This document shows, one piece after another, positions 40,114 to 50,430 of a stretch of DNA of 64,000 bases. Below the pieces are notes generated by a model, which saw only the letters and a list, made by a program, of their open reading frames with translations, was not told where the DNA came from and made no database searches. Source of the stretch: Paraburkholderia translucens (GTDB lineage: Bacteria; Pseudomonadota; Gammaproteobacteria; Burkholderiales; Burkholderiaceae); contig NZ_JAJITC010000002.1 in NCBI RefSeq assembly GCF_020881035.1, positions 124,001 to 188,000 of the forward strand, read 5' to 3'. A program made the position numbers and the translations under genes. The stretch's first letter is position 1; each line of letters starts with the position of its first letter.

Positions 40114-40637
40114 TGTTATCATCTCCCTCCTTTCGGCTATTCGAACGACGAAAAAGCGCCGAAACCCCGCCAGGGCGGCCATTTTGGACCACTTTGACCG
40201 CCCTAACCTGCCACTTTAAAAACGTCAATAGTGGCAATCCTTAGTACGCCCCCTTCCAAGCCCGGAATACCTTACCGGACAAGGCTTCGCGCGCTTTACA
40301 CGGAGGTCGCTGCGGGTCTCGGCCCACATTCGTATTGCAATTTGGCGACACCCCTTATGGCCGGTACTAATTTCTTCTCCCAGTTAAAGTTATTTTTGAT
40401 AAATTAGTAACCAAAGTAGCAAAAGAAAGTTGATTAAAAGTAGTTTCACTTCAAACAGAGGAGAACCGGTCGGCGAGGGATCGGCATGACACAAAGACGG
40501 CTCGACGCTGCACGTCATGACAGGAGGCCCTATCCGCCGCCGTTCTCCCCTGGTACCGCTTTCTGTTCGGCGTTGATCGCGTCCGAACACCACTCGCAGT
40601 ACTGGGTTTCTTTTTTTGACAGGGTATGGAGGAGAAG
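40114..40637. promoter_or_regulatory. Porin upstream region with inverted repeats
   Basis: About 520 bases. AGGGCGG (40172-40178) repeats inverted at 40198-40204, and TGCCACT (40209-40215) inverted at 40230-40236; this block resembles the end of an IS21-type element but no transposase is present. From 40380 the DNA is AT-rich and probably holds the porin promoter. Confidence 0.4.
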
Positions 40638-41807
40638 ATGAAGAAAGCTTTGCTCGCCGCTGCGCTGATGTCGGCCGGCGTTGTTGCTCACGCTCAAAGC
40701 AGCGTCACGCTGTATGGCCGCCTCGATGCGGGCATCGAATACATGTCGGGTGTTCCGAGTCCGAACAATCCCAACGCCAACGGCGCCGCCACCAATACCA
40801 CGAGTCGCTGGAGAGCGGAAAGCGGCGACTGGGGTACCAGCCTGTGGGGCATGAAGGGTGTCGAGGACATCGGCGCCGGCAACAAGGTCCTGTTCCAGTT
40901 GGAAGGCTCGTTCAACACGATGACGGGCGCGGGTCCTGGCGGCGGCGGTCTCTTCAATCGCTGGGCAACGATCGGTTTGTCGAACCCGCAGTACGGTACG
41001 TTCACGATGGGCCGTATGCTCTTCATCTCGAACGGCGTGTGGGACTTCGACCCGTTCGGTCAATCGAACTGGTCGTCGGCATCGCTGGTGCGTGGCCGCA
41101 ACTGGCCGCAATCGAGCAACAACTTCGCGTACCAGTCGCCGAAGTTCGCAGGCTTTGACTTCTACGGCCAATACGCGCTGTCGAATTCCACGAACTGGAA
41201 CGGCAACGGCACGACCCCGCAAGGTCGCGAGGCTGGCGCGCAGGTCACCTACACGAGCTCGTTGTTCCAGGTCCGCGGTATCTATGACGAAATCCGCAAC
41301 CCGGCAAACGGCCAGTTGTGGGGTGGTCCGGTCGCCAACAACGGTATCAATTCGTTGAGTAACCCGACGAACGCCGGCGCATTCGCTGCGTCGCGTGAAT
41401 ACTCGGCGCTCGTGAACGTGTTCCTCGGTCAGTTCAAGGTTCAGGCCGCTTACCAGGCGATCCGTACGGCAGGTGCAACGGGCGTCAGACCGGGCGAGCC
41501 GACCACGCTCGATCACGAATGGGGTGGTGTGACCTGGCAAGCAACGCCGGCAGCCGCGCTGATCGCAGCGGTCTACCATGTGAACGGCAACAACGGCGCG
41601 GGCAATGCGACGATCTACACGATCGGCGGTTCGTACAACCTGTCCAAGCGCACGCTGCTGGACATCCAGATTGCAGGGGTGTCGAACAGCCGTACGGCTA
41701 ACTTCGGTCTGAATGCGAACGACCCGGGCTTCTCTGCTGCTACGGACAACCCGCTGCAAGGCAAGGGTCAAACCGGCGTGTACGCAGGTATCCAGCACTC
41801 GTTCTGA
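40638..41807 (+). CDS. Outer-membrane porin, OmpC-like Gram-negative type
   Basis: 389 residues. Signal peptide MKKALLAAALMSAGVVAHA then QSSVTLYGRLDAGIEYM, alternating beta-strands, loop-3 region, and C-terminal GVYAGIQHSF ending in Phe as required for assembly. A 16-strand trimeric porin typical of Burkholderiaceae. Start at 40638 has GGAGGAG upstream. GC and codon use are those of a highly expressed gene. Confidence 0.95.
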   Translation: MKKALLAAALMSAGVVAHAQSSVTLYGRLDAGIEYMSGVPSPNNPNANGAATNTTSRWRAESGDWGTSLWGMKGVEDIGAGNKVLFQLEGSFNTMTGAGPGGGGLFNRWATIGLSNPQYGTFTMGRMLFISNGVWDFDPFGQSNWSSASLVRGRNWPQSSNNFAYQSPKFAGFDFYGQYALSNSTNWNGNGTTPQGREAGAQVTYTSSLFQVRGIYDEIRNPANGQLWGGPVANNGINSLSNPTNAGAFAASREYSALVNVFLGQFKVQAAYQAIRTAGATGVRPGEPTTLDHEWGGVTWQATPAAALIAAVYHVNGNNGAGNATIYTIGGSYNLSKRTLLDIQIAGVSNSRTANFGLNANDPGFSAATDNPLQGKGQTGVYAGIQHSF

Positions 41808-41819
41808 TCGAACGATGCG

Positions 41820-41842
41820 CCCCGAGGGTCGTGCCCTCGGGG
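41820..41842 (+). terminator. Hairpin after porin
   Basis: CCCCGAGGG-TCGTG-CCCTCGGGG, no T run. Probably protects or helps end the porin mRNA. Confidence 0.6.
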
Positions 41843-41900
41843 TGTAACGCAAGTTTCTCAAAGAGAATCGTTTTTCACGCTGCTGCGAGAGGCGCGTATC

Positions 41901-41935
41901 GGTGCAATATCCGCAAGGGTATTGCACCTTTTTTT
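41901..41935 (+). terminator. Intrinsic terminator, second after porin
   Basis: GGTGCAATA and TATTGCACC enclose a ten-base loop and are followed by seven T. Confidence 0.88.
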
Positions 41936-41993
41936 ATTGGGCGCGCAATTTTGAGTCATTGCACGCACCGGGCCGGTGCGAGGAAGCGCCGAT

Positions 41994-42386
<393 letters not shown>

Positions 42387-42434
42387 CTACGCCGCGCCGG
42401 ACGCATTGCGGCATCCGCACGCGTGTATCGTTTT

Positions 42435-44135
42435 TCACTCCACCGGTTCGGTGTAGCGCGAGGTGATCGGATAACGCCAGTCGCGGCCGAACGCGCGATG
42501 CGTGACGCGAATGCCGATCGGCGCCTGACGACGCTTGTACTCGTTGATCTTGATCAGGCGCGTGACGCGTTTTACGTCGTCGACCGCGTAGCCCGCCGCG
42601 ATGATCTCCGCGAGGGAACGATCCTCTTCCATGTACATCCGCATGATCGCGTCGAGAACTTCGTATTCGGGCAGGCTGTCCTGGTCGGTCTGGTTCTCGC
42701 GCAGCTCCGCCGACGGCGCGCGCGTCAGAATGCGCTCGGGAATCACGTCGCGGGTCGCAAATGTGGTGGCCGTGTTGCGATAGCGGCACAGGCGGTATAC
42801 GAGCGTCTTTGCGATGTCCTTGATGACCGCGAAGCCGCCGGCCATGTCACCGTACAGCGTGCAGTAGCCGACCGCCATCTCGCTCTTGTTGCCGGTAGTC
42901 AGCACGATCGAGCCGAACTTGTTCGACAGCGCCATCAGCAGCGTGCCGCGAATACGCGCCTGGATGTTCTCTTCGGTCGCATCTTCGGCGCAACCCGCGA
43001 ACTCCTCGGCGAGCGAGCCGCGAAACGCGTCGAACATCGGCGCGATCGCGATCTCGTCGTAGCGCACGCCGACACGGCGCGCCATGTCGGCGGCGTCGGT
43101 CGTGGAGATGTCGGCCGTGTAGCGCGACGGCATCATCACCGCGCGCACCTTGTCAGCGCCGAGCGCGTCGCATGCAACGGCCAGCACGAGCGCCGAGTCG
43201 ACGCCGCCCGACAGACCGATCAGAGCGCCAGGAAAACCGTTCTTGCCGATGTAGTCGCGCACGCCCATGACGAGCGCCGCGTACACCTGCGCTTCGATCG
43301 ACTGTTCCGGCGCGATCGCGGCCGGCAGCGGCGTGCCGCTGTCGAACTCGACGATAGCGGTGGCCTCCTCGAACTGAGCGAGCTTCGCGACGAGTTCGCC
43401 CTGAGCGTCGAGCACGAACGAGCCGCCGTCGAATACGAGTTCGTCCTGGCCGCCGACCATGTTCACGTACACCATCGGGATGCCGGTCTCGCGAATCCGC
43501 GCGCGCAGAATGTCGAAGCGCACCGCTTCCTTGTTCAGGTGATACGGCGAGCCATTCGGAATCAGCAGCACCTGGGCTCCCGCGGCCTTCGCCATCTGCG
43601 CGGCCGAGGCGTGCCATACGTCCTCGCAGATCACGACGCCATACCGCACACCGTCAAGCTCGAAGACGAACGGCTGCGGGTCAGATGCAAAGTAGCGCTT
43701 CTCGTCGAACACCTCGGTGTTCGGCAGATCCTGCTTGCGATAGGTGCCCTGCACTTCGCCGTCGACGATCAGCGACGCCGCGTTGAACGTATCGACCGGC
43801 GGCGCGCCGCGCTCGATCGGCGCGTTTGCATTACCATGGCCGTGCGCCAGGTTGTGTGTCACGTCGCGCAGCGGATGACCGACGATCACATGCAATCCCG
43901 TGAACGGCTTCAATTGCGCAGCGAGATCGGCCAACGCGGCCGCGCTCGCGGCATAAAACGCGGGGCGCAGCAGCAGGTCTTCGGGCGGGTAACCCGACAG
44001 CGCGAGTTCAGGCGCGACCAGCAGCTTCGCACCGTCGCTATGCGCGGCACGCGCGGCAGCGACGATCTTCGCGACGTTGCCGGCGAAATCGCCGACAGTG
44101 ACATTGATTTGAGCAAGAGCGATTCGGGTCTTCAT
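42435..44135 (-). CDS. nadE: Glutamine-dependent NAD+ synthetase
   Basis: 566 residues. N-terminal nitrilase-type amidase (VAPELALSGYPPED with catalytic Glu, and GVVICEDVWH with catalytic Cys) feeds ammonia to the C-terminal synthetase (LSGGVDSALVLAVA P-loop, TTGNKSEMAVGY). Final step of NAD biosynthesis. Start at 44135 (MKTRIALAQ). Confidence 0.95.
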   Translation of the reverse strand: MKTRIALAQINVTVGDFAGNVAKIVAAARAAHSDGAKLLVAPELALSGYPPEDLLLRPAFYAASAAALADLAAQLKPFTGLHVIVGHPLRDVTHNLAHGHGNANAPIERGAPPVDTFNAASLIVDGEVQGTYRKQDLPNTEVFDEKRYFASDPQPFVFELDGVRYGVVICEDVWHASAAQMAKAAGAQVLLIPNGSPYHLNKEAVRFDILRARIRETGIPMVYVNMVGGQDELVFDGGSFVLDAQGELVAKLAQFEEATAIVEFDSGTPLPAAIAPEQSIEAQVYAALVMGVRDYIGKNGFPGALIGLSGGVDSALVLAVACDALGADKVRAVMMPSRYTADISTTDAADMARRVGVRYDEIAIAPMFDAFRGSLAEEFAGCAEDATEENIQARIRGTLLMALSNKFGSIVLTTGNKSEMAVGYCTLYGDMAGGFAVIKDIAKTLVYRLCRYRNTATTFATRDVIPERILTRAPSAELRENQTDQDSLPEYEVLDAIMRMYMEEDRSLAEIIAAGYAVDDVKRVTRLIKINEYKRRQAPIGIRVTHRAFGRDWRYPITSRYTEPVE

Positions 44136-44286
44136 GGCAGGATCGACAGGCAAGCCTTCGCGGCTCGCGGGTACCGCGGCACGATGGCTCGGCGGAATGG
44201 GATACACCGGATCAACGAACTTAACCAACGACGCGGCCGCTTCGTCTTCACAGCGCCGCGCCGGTCATTGCAAACAGTCACGCAGA

Positions 44287-45456
44287 TTGAACCAGCAACG
44301 TATCGATTATCGCACGGGCATTCTGGCATCGCCCTCCGAGGTGGACGCCGCCGAGTGGAACGCCCTTCTCGCGGCGCAGCCGCAGCCCACGCCGTTTTTG
44401 CGGCACGAGTTTCTGAGCGCGCTCAACGCGACGCAATGCGCGGTCCCCGACACGGGTTGGGCGCCGCAATTCGTCACGCTGACCGACGCGCGCACGGGCA
44501 AGCTCGCGGCGGCGGCGCCCGTGTATCTGAAGGGGCACTCGTATGGCGAATACGTGTTCGACTGGGCCTGGGCCGACGCGTACAAGCGCAATGGCCTGCC
44601 CTACTACCCGAAGCTGCTGTGCGCGGTGCCGTTCACGCCGGTGCAGGGCACCCGCCTGCTGTCGGCAAGCGACCACGCGCTGCGCCATCTCGCGGCGACG
44701 CTGATGGCGTTCGCCGAGCAGGCCGAGGTGTCGTCGCTGCATGTGCTGTTCCCGACGCAAAGTGAAGCCCACGCGCTCACCGACATCGGCATGATGCAAC
44801 GCGAAGGCGTGCAGTTTCACTGGCTCAACGACGGCTATCGCGACTTCGAAGATTTCCTCTCGACGCTCGAACAGAAGAAGCGCAAGAACATCCGCGCCGA
44901 ACGTCGCAAGGTACGCGAGGCGGGCATCACGATGCGCAGGATTCGAGGCGAAGACATCAAGGATGCCGATTGGCGCTTCTTCAGCAAGTGCTATCGGCAA
45001 ACTTATCGCGAGCATTTTTCGAGTCCGTATCTGAACCTCGATTTTTTCCGCATGATCGGCGCGTCGATGCCGGAGAATCTGCTGCTCGTGATCGCCGAAT
45101 ACGAGGGCAAACCGATCGCGAGTTCGCTCGTGGTCTATCAGCGCGACGCGAAAACCGGCGGCACGCTGTACGGCCGCTACTGGGGTGCGCTCGAACACGT
45201 GCCGTGTTTGCACTTCGAGACCGCTTACTATCAGCCGCTCGAATTCTGCATCGAAGAAAAGCTCGCTGCATTCGAAGGCGGCGCGCAGGGCGAGCACAAG
45301 ATGGCGCGCGGCTTTCTGCCGACGGTCACGCGCTCGACGCATTGGCTTGCGCATCCGGCGTTCGCCGATGCGGTCGGCCATTTCCTCGAGAACGAAAAGA
45401 ACAGCATCCACGCGTACGTGGACGAGCTGCGCGATCACAATCCGTTCAAAGGCTAG
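44287..45456 (+). CDS. FemAB-like (DUF482) GNAT-family acyltransferase
   Basis: About 389 residues. Conserved HEFLSALNATQCAVPDTGW, YGEYVFDWAWADAY, RKNIRAERRKVREAG, YGRYWGA and CLHFETAYYQPLEFCIE mark the peptidoglycan-crossbridge-like acyltransferase family often called DUF482. The start is uncertain: TTG at 44287 fits the conserved part, ATG at 44197 gives 30 more residues, and ATG at 44134 would overlap the divergent nadE start. Substrate unknown. Confidence 0.85.
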   Translation: MNQQRIDYRTGILASPSEVDAAEWNALLAAQPQPTPFLRHEFLSALNATQCAVPDTGWAPQFVTLTDARTGKLAAAAPVYLKGHSYGEYVFDWAWADAYKRNGLPYYPKLLCAVPFTPVQGTRLLSASDHALRHLAATLMAFAEQAEVSSLHVLFPTQSEAHALTDIGMMQREGVQFHWLNDGYRDFEDFLSTLEQKKRKNIRAERRKVREAGITMRRIRGEDIKDADWRFFSKCYRQTYREHFSSPYLNLDFFRMIGASMPENLLLVIAEYEGKPIASSLVVYQRDAKTGGTLYGRYWGALEHVPCLHFETAYYQPLEFCIEEKLAAFEGGAQGEHKMARGFLPTVTRSTHWLAHPAFADAVGHFLENEKNSIHAYVDELRDHNPFKG

Positions 45457-45466
45457 CGGCGCGGTT

Positions 45467-45781
45467 ATGGCGTGGTTTCTCTATCTGCTCGAATGTTCGG
45501 ACGGCAGCGTCTATACCGGCATCGCCACCGATGTCGCCGCCCGCTTCGACAAACACGCGAGCGGCACAGGCGCGCGCTATACGCGCTCGCGCAAGCCGGT
45601 GCGGGTGCTGGCGTCGTTCGAGCTGGCGGACCGGTCGAGCGCGTCGCGCGCCGAGTATTGGGTCAAGCGGCTCACGCCCGCGCACAAGCGCGCACTGGCG
45701 GCGGGGATGCTTTCCCTGCAGTCGGTGTTGCCGGAAGTCGTGGCGAATGCCGAGGCGGAGGACGGGAATAACCCGGGCTGA
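45467..45781 (+). CDS. GIY-YIG domain protein (YhbQ/UPF0213-like)
   Basis: 104 residues. WFLYLLECSDGSVYTGIATD carries the GIY-YIG motif variant (LYLLE...VYTGI), then RYTRSRKPVRVLASFE and SRAEYWVKRL with the metal-binding Glu. YhbQ-type proteins are small DNA-cleaving proteins of uncertain role. Starts 10 bases after the acyltransferase stop, likely co-transcribed. Confidence 0.9.
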   Translation: MAWFLYLLECSDGSVYTGIATDVAARFDKHASGTGARYTRSRKPVRVLASFELADRSSASRAEYWVKRLTPAHKRALAAGMLSLQSVLPEVVANAEAEDGNNPG

Positions 45782-45787
45782 GCCGCG

Positions 45788-47881
45788 CTATCCCCTCGCC
45801 TCGCGCATCCTCTCGGTCAGCAGCCGATGCACGCGCGCCAGCTCGCCCACCGCATCCGCCTCCAACGACGTCAACTGCTCGCGCGCGGGCAACTCGAGCC
45901 GCACCGGCCGTAAGGTCCGGTTCAACGCGGCCTCGATGGCCGCGCTCATCGCCGCGACCCATTCGTCGAGTTCGCTATGCATGTCGCGGCGGTTGGCGGT
46001 GAGGCGCAACTGCGTCGCGGTGCCGGCCATGCGCCGCAGCAGACTCAGCACCGTCATCGTCACCGTATCGGCCATCGAGTCTTCGAGCTTTTCGAGGCGC
46101 ACGCGGCCGATCGCTTCCTCCGCGTTGTTGCTGGTGAGGCCGGCCGCGCGGCGCAATTGCTCGATCTCCTTGCCGCTGTGCCGCGGCGCTTCCAGCGACG
46201 CACGCAGATACGCCAGATTCGCGCGCACCGCGTCGCCGAGAAAGACGTGCACGTCGAGCTTCTCGCGCGTCGGCCACAAAAGGAAGGTCGCGAGGAGCGC
46301 GAGCACGCAGCCGAGCACGTTGTTGCCGAGCCGCGTCAGCGCGAACGCCAACTCGTTGGCGCCGGGCGTCGCGAAGTCGGCGACGAGCACGAAGGCCGGC
46401 GTCAGGAACAGCACGAACAGGCTGTAGCTGACGGGGCGCAGCGCCATCGTCGCCATGACGAGCGGGAACACCACGAGCGAGATGGCGAGCGGCGAATGAA
46501 TCGCATAGCCGATCGCCGCCGCGAGCACGCCGCCGACGATGCTGCCCGCCGCGCGCTCGATGCTGCGCGGCCAGGTCGCGGCGATCGATGGCTGCAGAAT
46601 CAGCAGCGTCGCCATCGTCGCCCAGTAGCCGAACGGCAGACCGAGCGCGCGAATCACGACGAAGCCTGCCGTCGTCGTCACGCCGACCCGCGCCGCATGA
46701 CGCAAGCCGACCGACTGCCATGACAGATTCGCCTTCAGCGTCGACCACGCGCCCGCCGCATAACGCGCGACGCACGCGCTCCACGTCTCGGCGTACACTT
46801 CACGCGGCGCAAAATCGACGAGTTCGAAACCGGATTGCAGCTTGACCGGTTCGGGCAACGCGCTTTCGAGCCGATGCGCGAGACGCCGCAGACGCGCCTG
46901 CGGCTCGGCGAGACGCTCCCAACGGGCGTCGCCGGTCGCGCTGCCGATGTCGCTGAGCACTTCGCCGATCGCATTGAGCAAGCGCGCCGCGCGTCGCGTG
47001 CGGCGCGCATCGTCGGGCACTTTCTCGCCTGCGCCCGACACCGCGATCAGATAGGCGAACAACGCTTCGCCGTCGGTCAGGAGGCCAAGCAGCGTGTCGT
47101 AGACGGCCGCGCCGGCCGCCTTCCAAACAGGCACGCTCGCGAGCGCATCGCGCGAGCGTTCGAGCGACGCGCGCGCATCGGCGCGAAACCGTGCCGCATG
47201 CGTGGCCCATTCGCGCGGCGCGGCTCGCTCGCCGACGAGACGCGCACTATCGAATGCGACGTCGGCGAGACGCTGATACACCGCGCGCAACGACGCCCGG
47301 CTCGCGCCGAACGGATGAATGCGCCACACCGTCAGACTCAGCACGATCGCGAACAGACAGCCGGCCAGATAGACACCGAGAAACGCAAGCCCACCGCGCG
47401 CGTCGTGCATCGGCCGGTCGGCCATCACGACGCAGGCCGTCGCCGCAAGGATCGTCACCTGCGAGGTGGCCGCGCCCCAGATGCGGCCGAATGCGCCGAG
47501 CGTCGTGAACGCGAGCACCGCGAGCGTAGCGAACGCCGTGCCCGCGGCGGACGCGAACGCGGTGGCGCCGCCGCACAGCGTCGAGAGCAGCGCGAAGCCC
47601 ATCATCGACATGAAGCGCGCGCGGTTCGAGCCGGCCGCATCGGCGAGGCAGGTCCAGAACGCGCCGATCGCAGCCCACGCGAACACCGGATCGTGCAGTA
47701 CGTCGCCGAGCGCGAGCATCGCCGTCGATGCGCACGCCGCTCGCAAGCCCTCCGACAGACTCGCCTCGCTCGCCGCGAACGACACCATCCAGACCGGCCG
47801 CTTGCGGTAGATCGCGGTGACGACCGAATGCAGCCGGGTCGACCGGCGTGGCGATGTCGAGTGGGACTTGCTGCGGTTCAT
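45788..47881 (-). CDS. FUSC-family membrane protein (YccS/aromatic acid exporter type)
   Basis: 697 residues. Two sets of about six helices, each followed by a cytoplasmic helical region; second half contains ALGLPFGYWATMATLLILQPS and GSIVGGVLAAAIGY typical of FUSC/ArAE proteins. Exports aromatic acids such as p-hydroxybenzoate or fusaric acid in characterised members. No AaeA-like fusion protein is adjacent. Two ATGs begin the frame at 47884; no clear ribosome site. Confidence 0.88.
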   Translation of the reverse strand: MNRSKSHSTSPRRSTRLHSVVTAIYRKRPVWMVSFAASEASLSEGLRAACASTAMLALGDVLHDPVFAWAAIGAFWTCLADAAGSNRARFMSMMGFALLSTLCGGATAFASAAGTAFATLAVLAFTTLGAFGRIWGAATSQVTILAATACVVMADRPMHDARGGLAFLGVYLAGCLFAIVLSLTVWRIHPFGASRASLRAVYQRLADVAFDSARLVGERAAPREWATHAARFRADARASLERSRDALASVPVWKAAGAAVYDTLLGLLTDGEALFAYLIAVSGAGEKVPDDARRTRRAARLLNAIGEVLSDIGSATGDARWERLAEPQARLRRLAHRLESALPEPVKLQSGFELVDFAPREVYAETWSACVARYAAGAWSTLKANLSWQSVGLRHAARVGVTTTAGFVVIRALGLPFGYWATMATLLILQPSIAATWPRSIERAAGSIVGGVLAAAIGYAIHSPLAISLVVFPLVMATMALRPVSYSLFVLFLTPAFVLVADFATPGANELAFALTRLGNNVLGCVLALLATFLLWPTREKLDVHVFLGDAVRANLAYLRASLEAPRHSGKEIEQLRRAAGLTSNNAEEAIGRVRLEKLEDSMADTVTMTVLSLLRRMAGTATQLRLTANRRDMHSELDEWVAAMSAAIEAALNRTLRPVRLELPAREQLTSLEADAVGELARVHRLLTERMREARG

Positions 47882-48107
47882 CATCCGGACAGGAGGTCTT
47901 GTTTAATCGATGGAAACGCGCGGGGTGCCGAAGTCGGTTCGCACGCGTCGAGGTCGTGCGGCGAATGATAAGGGTTTATACCTAAACATAAAAATGCGAT
48001 CCGTTCATCGGGGCAATGCATTCAGGTTATGCGCGCGCGACGAAGTGCGCGAGACGCAAGTTGCGACGCGCTTCGCGCGGTAGTTCGAACGCTGCGCGAA
48101 GGGCGTG

Positions 48108-48142
48108 AAAAAACCGCGCGGTCCTTGCGGACTCGCGCGGTT
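48108..48142 (-). terminator. Terminator of ppa
   Basis: Minus strand: AACCGCGCG and CGCGCGGTT pair across a 13-base loop, followed by a T run. Confidence 0.85.
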
Positions 48143-48181
48143 CCTGGACTGCATGCAGCGCGCGGATGAACCGCGGCGCGC

Positions 48182-48709
48182 TTACTTCTTGTAGTTCGCC
48201 ACGCCTTCGCTGATTTCCTTGTGCGCGGCGTCGAGCCCCGCCCAGCCTTCGACCTTCACCCACTTGCCCTTCTCGAGCGCCTTGTACTGCTCGAAGAAGT
48301 GCTTGATCTGGTCCTTCAGATAAGCCGGCACATCGTCGACCGACTTGAGGTCTGCCGTCATCGGGCAGATCTTGTCATGCGGGACGGCGATCAGCTTTGC
48401 GTCGACGCCCGATTCGTCGGTCATCTGCAGCATGCCGAGCGCGCGGGCACGCACGACCGAGCCAGCCAGCAGCGGGAACGGCGTGATCACCAGCACGTCG
48501 ACCGGGTCGCCGTCGCCCGACAGCGTCTGCGGAATGAAGCCATAGTTGGCCGGATAGCGCATGCCGGTGCCGATGAAACGGTCGACGACGAGCAGGCCCA
48601 GATCCTTGTCGGCTTCGTACTTCACCGGATCGCTTTGCGCCGGGATTTCGATGATGACGTTGAAATCGTGCGGAAGGTCTTTGCCTGCGGGAACGTGATT
48701 GAAGCTCAT
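48182..48709 (-). CDS. ppa: Inorganic pyrophosphatase
   Basis: 175 residues, family I. Metal-binding and catalytic residues in [36 protein letters not shown] and [15 protein letters not shown]. Hydrolyses PPi from biosynthesis. Start at 48709 ([13 protein letters not shown]). Confidence 0.97.
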   Translation of the reverse strand: MSFNHVPAGKDLPHDFNVIIEIPAQSDPVKYEADKDLGLLVVDRFIGTGMRYPANYGFIPQTLSGDGDPVDVLVITPFPLLAGSVVRARALGMLQMTDESGVDAKLIAVPHDKICPMTADLKSVDDVPAYLKDQIKHFFEQYKALEKGKWVKVEGWAGLDAAHKEISEGVANYKK

Positions 48710-48932
48710 GAGCGCTCTCTGAAGGGAATGGAAGCGGATTGCGCAGAACGGCGCGGCGCCGCGCGCCGGACCGTGCGGAATGCGCCATTATAGCCAATCG
48801 GCAGATGGCATCCGCGCCAGGTTAGGCGCGATAATCGTCTGGCGACTCACGCTTTGCGTCTCCACCGTTTTGTGTCTCCCTTCGAACCCGCGCCGCCGCA
48901 CAACGGCCGCGCGTCATCTTCAAGGAGCATGC

Positions 48933-50372
48933 ATGGAAGAAGCCCGGCATTTCATCGGCGGCGAGTGGTGCGCCTCCCGCGGCGGCGAATCGATCGCCGT
49001 GCTCGATCCGTCGGACGGTCAGCCGTTCACGGGCATCGCGCGCGGCACCGAGGTCGATATCGACACCGCCGTGCACGCGGCGCGCCGCGCGTTCGAAGGC
49101 GCGTGGGGCGCGCTGAGCGCCGCCGAGCGCGGGCGCGTGCTGTACCGGCTGTCGCTGCTGGTGGCCGCGCGCCAGGAAGACCTCGCGCGGCTCGAAGCGC
49201 GCGACACCGGCAAGCCGCTCAGGCAGGCGCGCGCCGACGCCGCCGCCCTCATCCGCTATTTCGAGTTCTATGCCGGCGCGGCCGACAAGCTGCACGGCGA
49301 AACCCTGCCCTACCAGTCCGGCTACACGGTGCTGACCATCCGTGAGCCGCACGGCGTAACCGGCCATATCGTGCCGTGGAATTATCCGATGCAGATTTTC
49401 GGGCGCAGCGTCGGCGCGGCGCTCGCGACCGGCAACGCATGCGTCGTCAAGCCGGCCGAGGACGCGTGTCTCTCGGTGCTGCGCGTAGCCGAACTCGCCG
49501 CCGAAGCCGGCCTGCCGCCGGGGGCGCTAAACATCGTCACGGGCTACGGACACGAAGCGGGCGCCGCGCTCGCGCGCCATCCGGGCATCGATCACATATC
49601 GTTCACGGGTTCGCCCGATACCGGCAAGCTCGTCACGCAGATGGCCGCCGAGAACCACGTGCCGGTCACGCTGGAACTCGGCGGCAAGTCGCCGCAAATC
49701 GTATTCGCCGACGCCGATCTCGACGCCGCGCTGCCGGTGCTGATCTCCGCGATCGTGCAGAACGCCGGGCAAACCTGCTCGGCGGGCAGCCGCGTGCTGA
49801 TCGATCAGGCGATTTACGAGCCGCTGCTCGACAGGCTCGGCAGTGCATTCACGGCGCTGCGCGTCGGGCCATCGACTGCCGATCTCGACTGCGGACCGCT
49901 GATCAGCGCGAAACAGCAGCAGCGCGTATGGGACTTTCTCTCGGACGCGCAACACGACGGCATCGCGATGGCCGCGCACGGCGAAGTGATTCCCGAAGCA
50001 CCCCAAGGCGGCTTCTATCAGGCTCCGACCTTGCTGCGCGACGTGCCCGCAAGCCACCGGCTCGCGCGCGACGAAGTGTTCGGCCCGGTGCTCTGCGCGA
50101 TGTCGTTCCGCGACGAAGACGAAGCGCTCGCACTCGCGAACGGCACGCAGTACGGGCTCGTCACCGGTATCTGGACACGCGATGGCGCGCGCCAGATGCG
50201 GCTGGCGCGACGCGTGCGCTCGGGCCAGGTGTTCATCAACAACTATGGCGCGGGCGGCGGTGTCGAGTTGCCCTTCGGTGGCGTCAAGCATTCGGGGCAT
50301 GGTCGCGAGAAAGGCTTCGAGGCGCTGTATGGCTTTACGGTGCTGAAGACGATCGCGATCCGGCACGGCTAG
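48933..50372 (+). CDS. NAD(P)-dependent aldehyde dehydrogenase
   Basis: 479 residues. VPWNYPMQIFGRS, FTGSPDTGKLV (nucleotide binding), LELGGKSPQIV (general base Glu), NAGQTCSAGSRVLI (catalytic Cys), and FGGVKHSGHGREKG. Resembles betaine or gamma-aminobutyraldehyde dehydrogenases; substrate unknown. Start at 48933 has AAGGAG. Followed by an SDR and a wrecked MFS transporter, so this was probably a small catabolic operon. Confidence 0.9.
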   Translation: MEEARHFIGGEWCASRGGESIAVLDPSDGQPFTGIARGTEVDIDTAVHAARRAFEGAWGALSAAERGRVLYRLSLLVAARQEDLARLEARDTGKPLRQARADAAALIRYFEFYAGAADKLHGETLPYQSGYTVLTIREPHGVTGHIVPWNYPMQIFGRSVGAALATGNACVVKPAEDACLSVLRVAELAAEAGLPPGALNIVTGYGHEAGAALARHPGIDHISFTGSPDTGKLVTQMAAENHVPVTLELGGKSPQIVFADADLDAALPVLISAIVQNAGQTCSAGSRVLIDQAIYEPLLDRLGSAFTALRVGPSTADLDCGPLISAKQQQRVWDFLSDAQHDGIAMAAHGEVIPEAPQGGFYQAPTLLRDVPASHRLARDEVFGPVLCAMSFRDEDEALALANGTQYGLVTGIWTRDGARQMRLARRVRSGQVFINNYGAGGGVELPFGGVKHSGHGREKGFEALYGFTVLKTIAIRHG

Positions 50373-50430
50373 ACCATCGCGCAACGCACCACGACGCATC
50401 GCTCTACCCATCACAAACAACGGAGACATC

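Noticed and set aside
47910..48083. Plus-strand 57-codon frame after AGGAGGT, upstream of the FUSC gene
   Set aside because: Spacing from AGGAGGT to ATG is too long and the peptide is basic and featureless.
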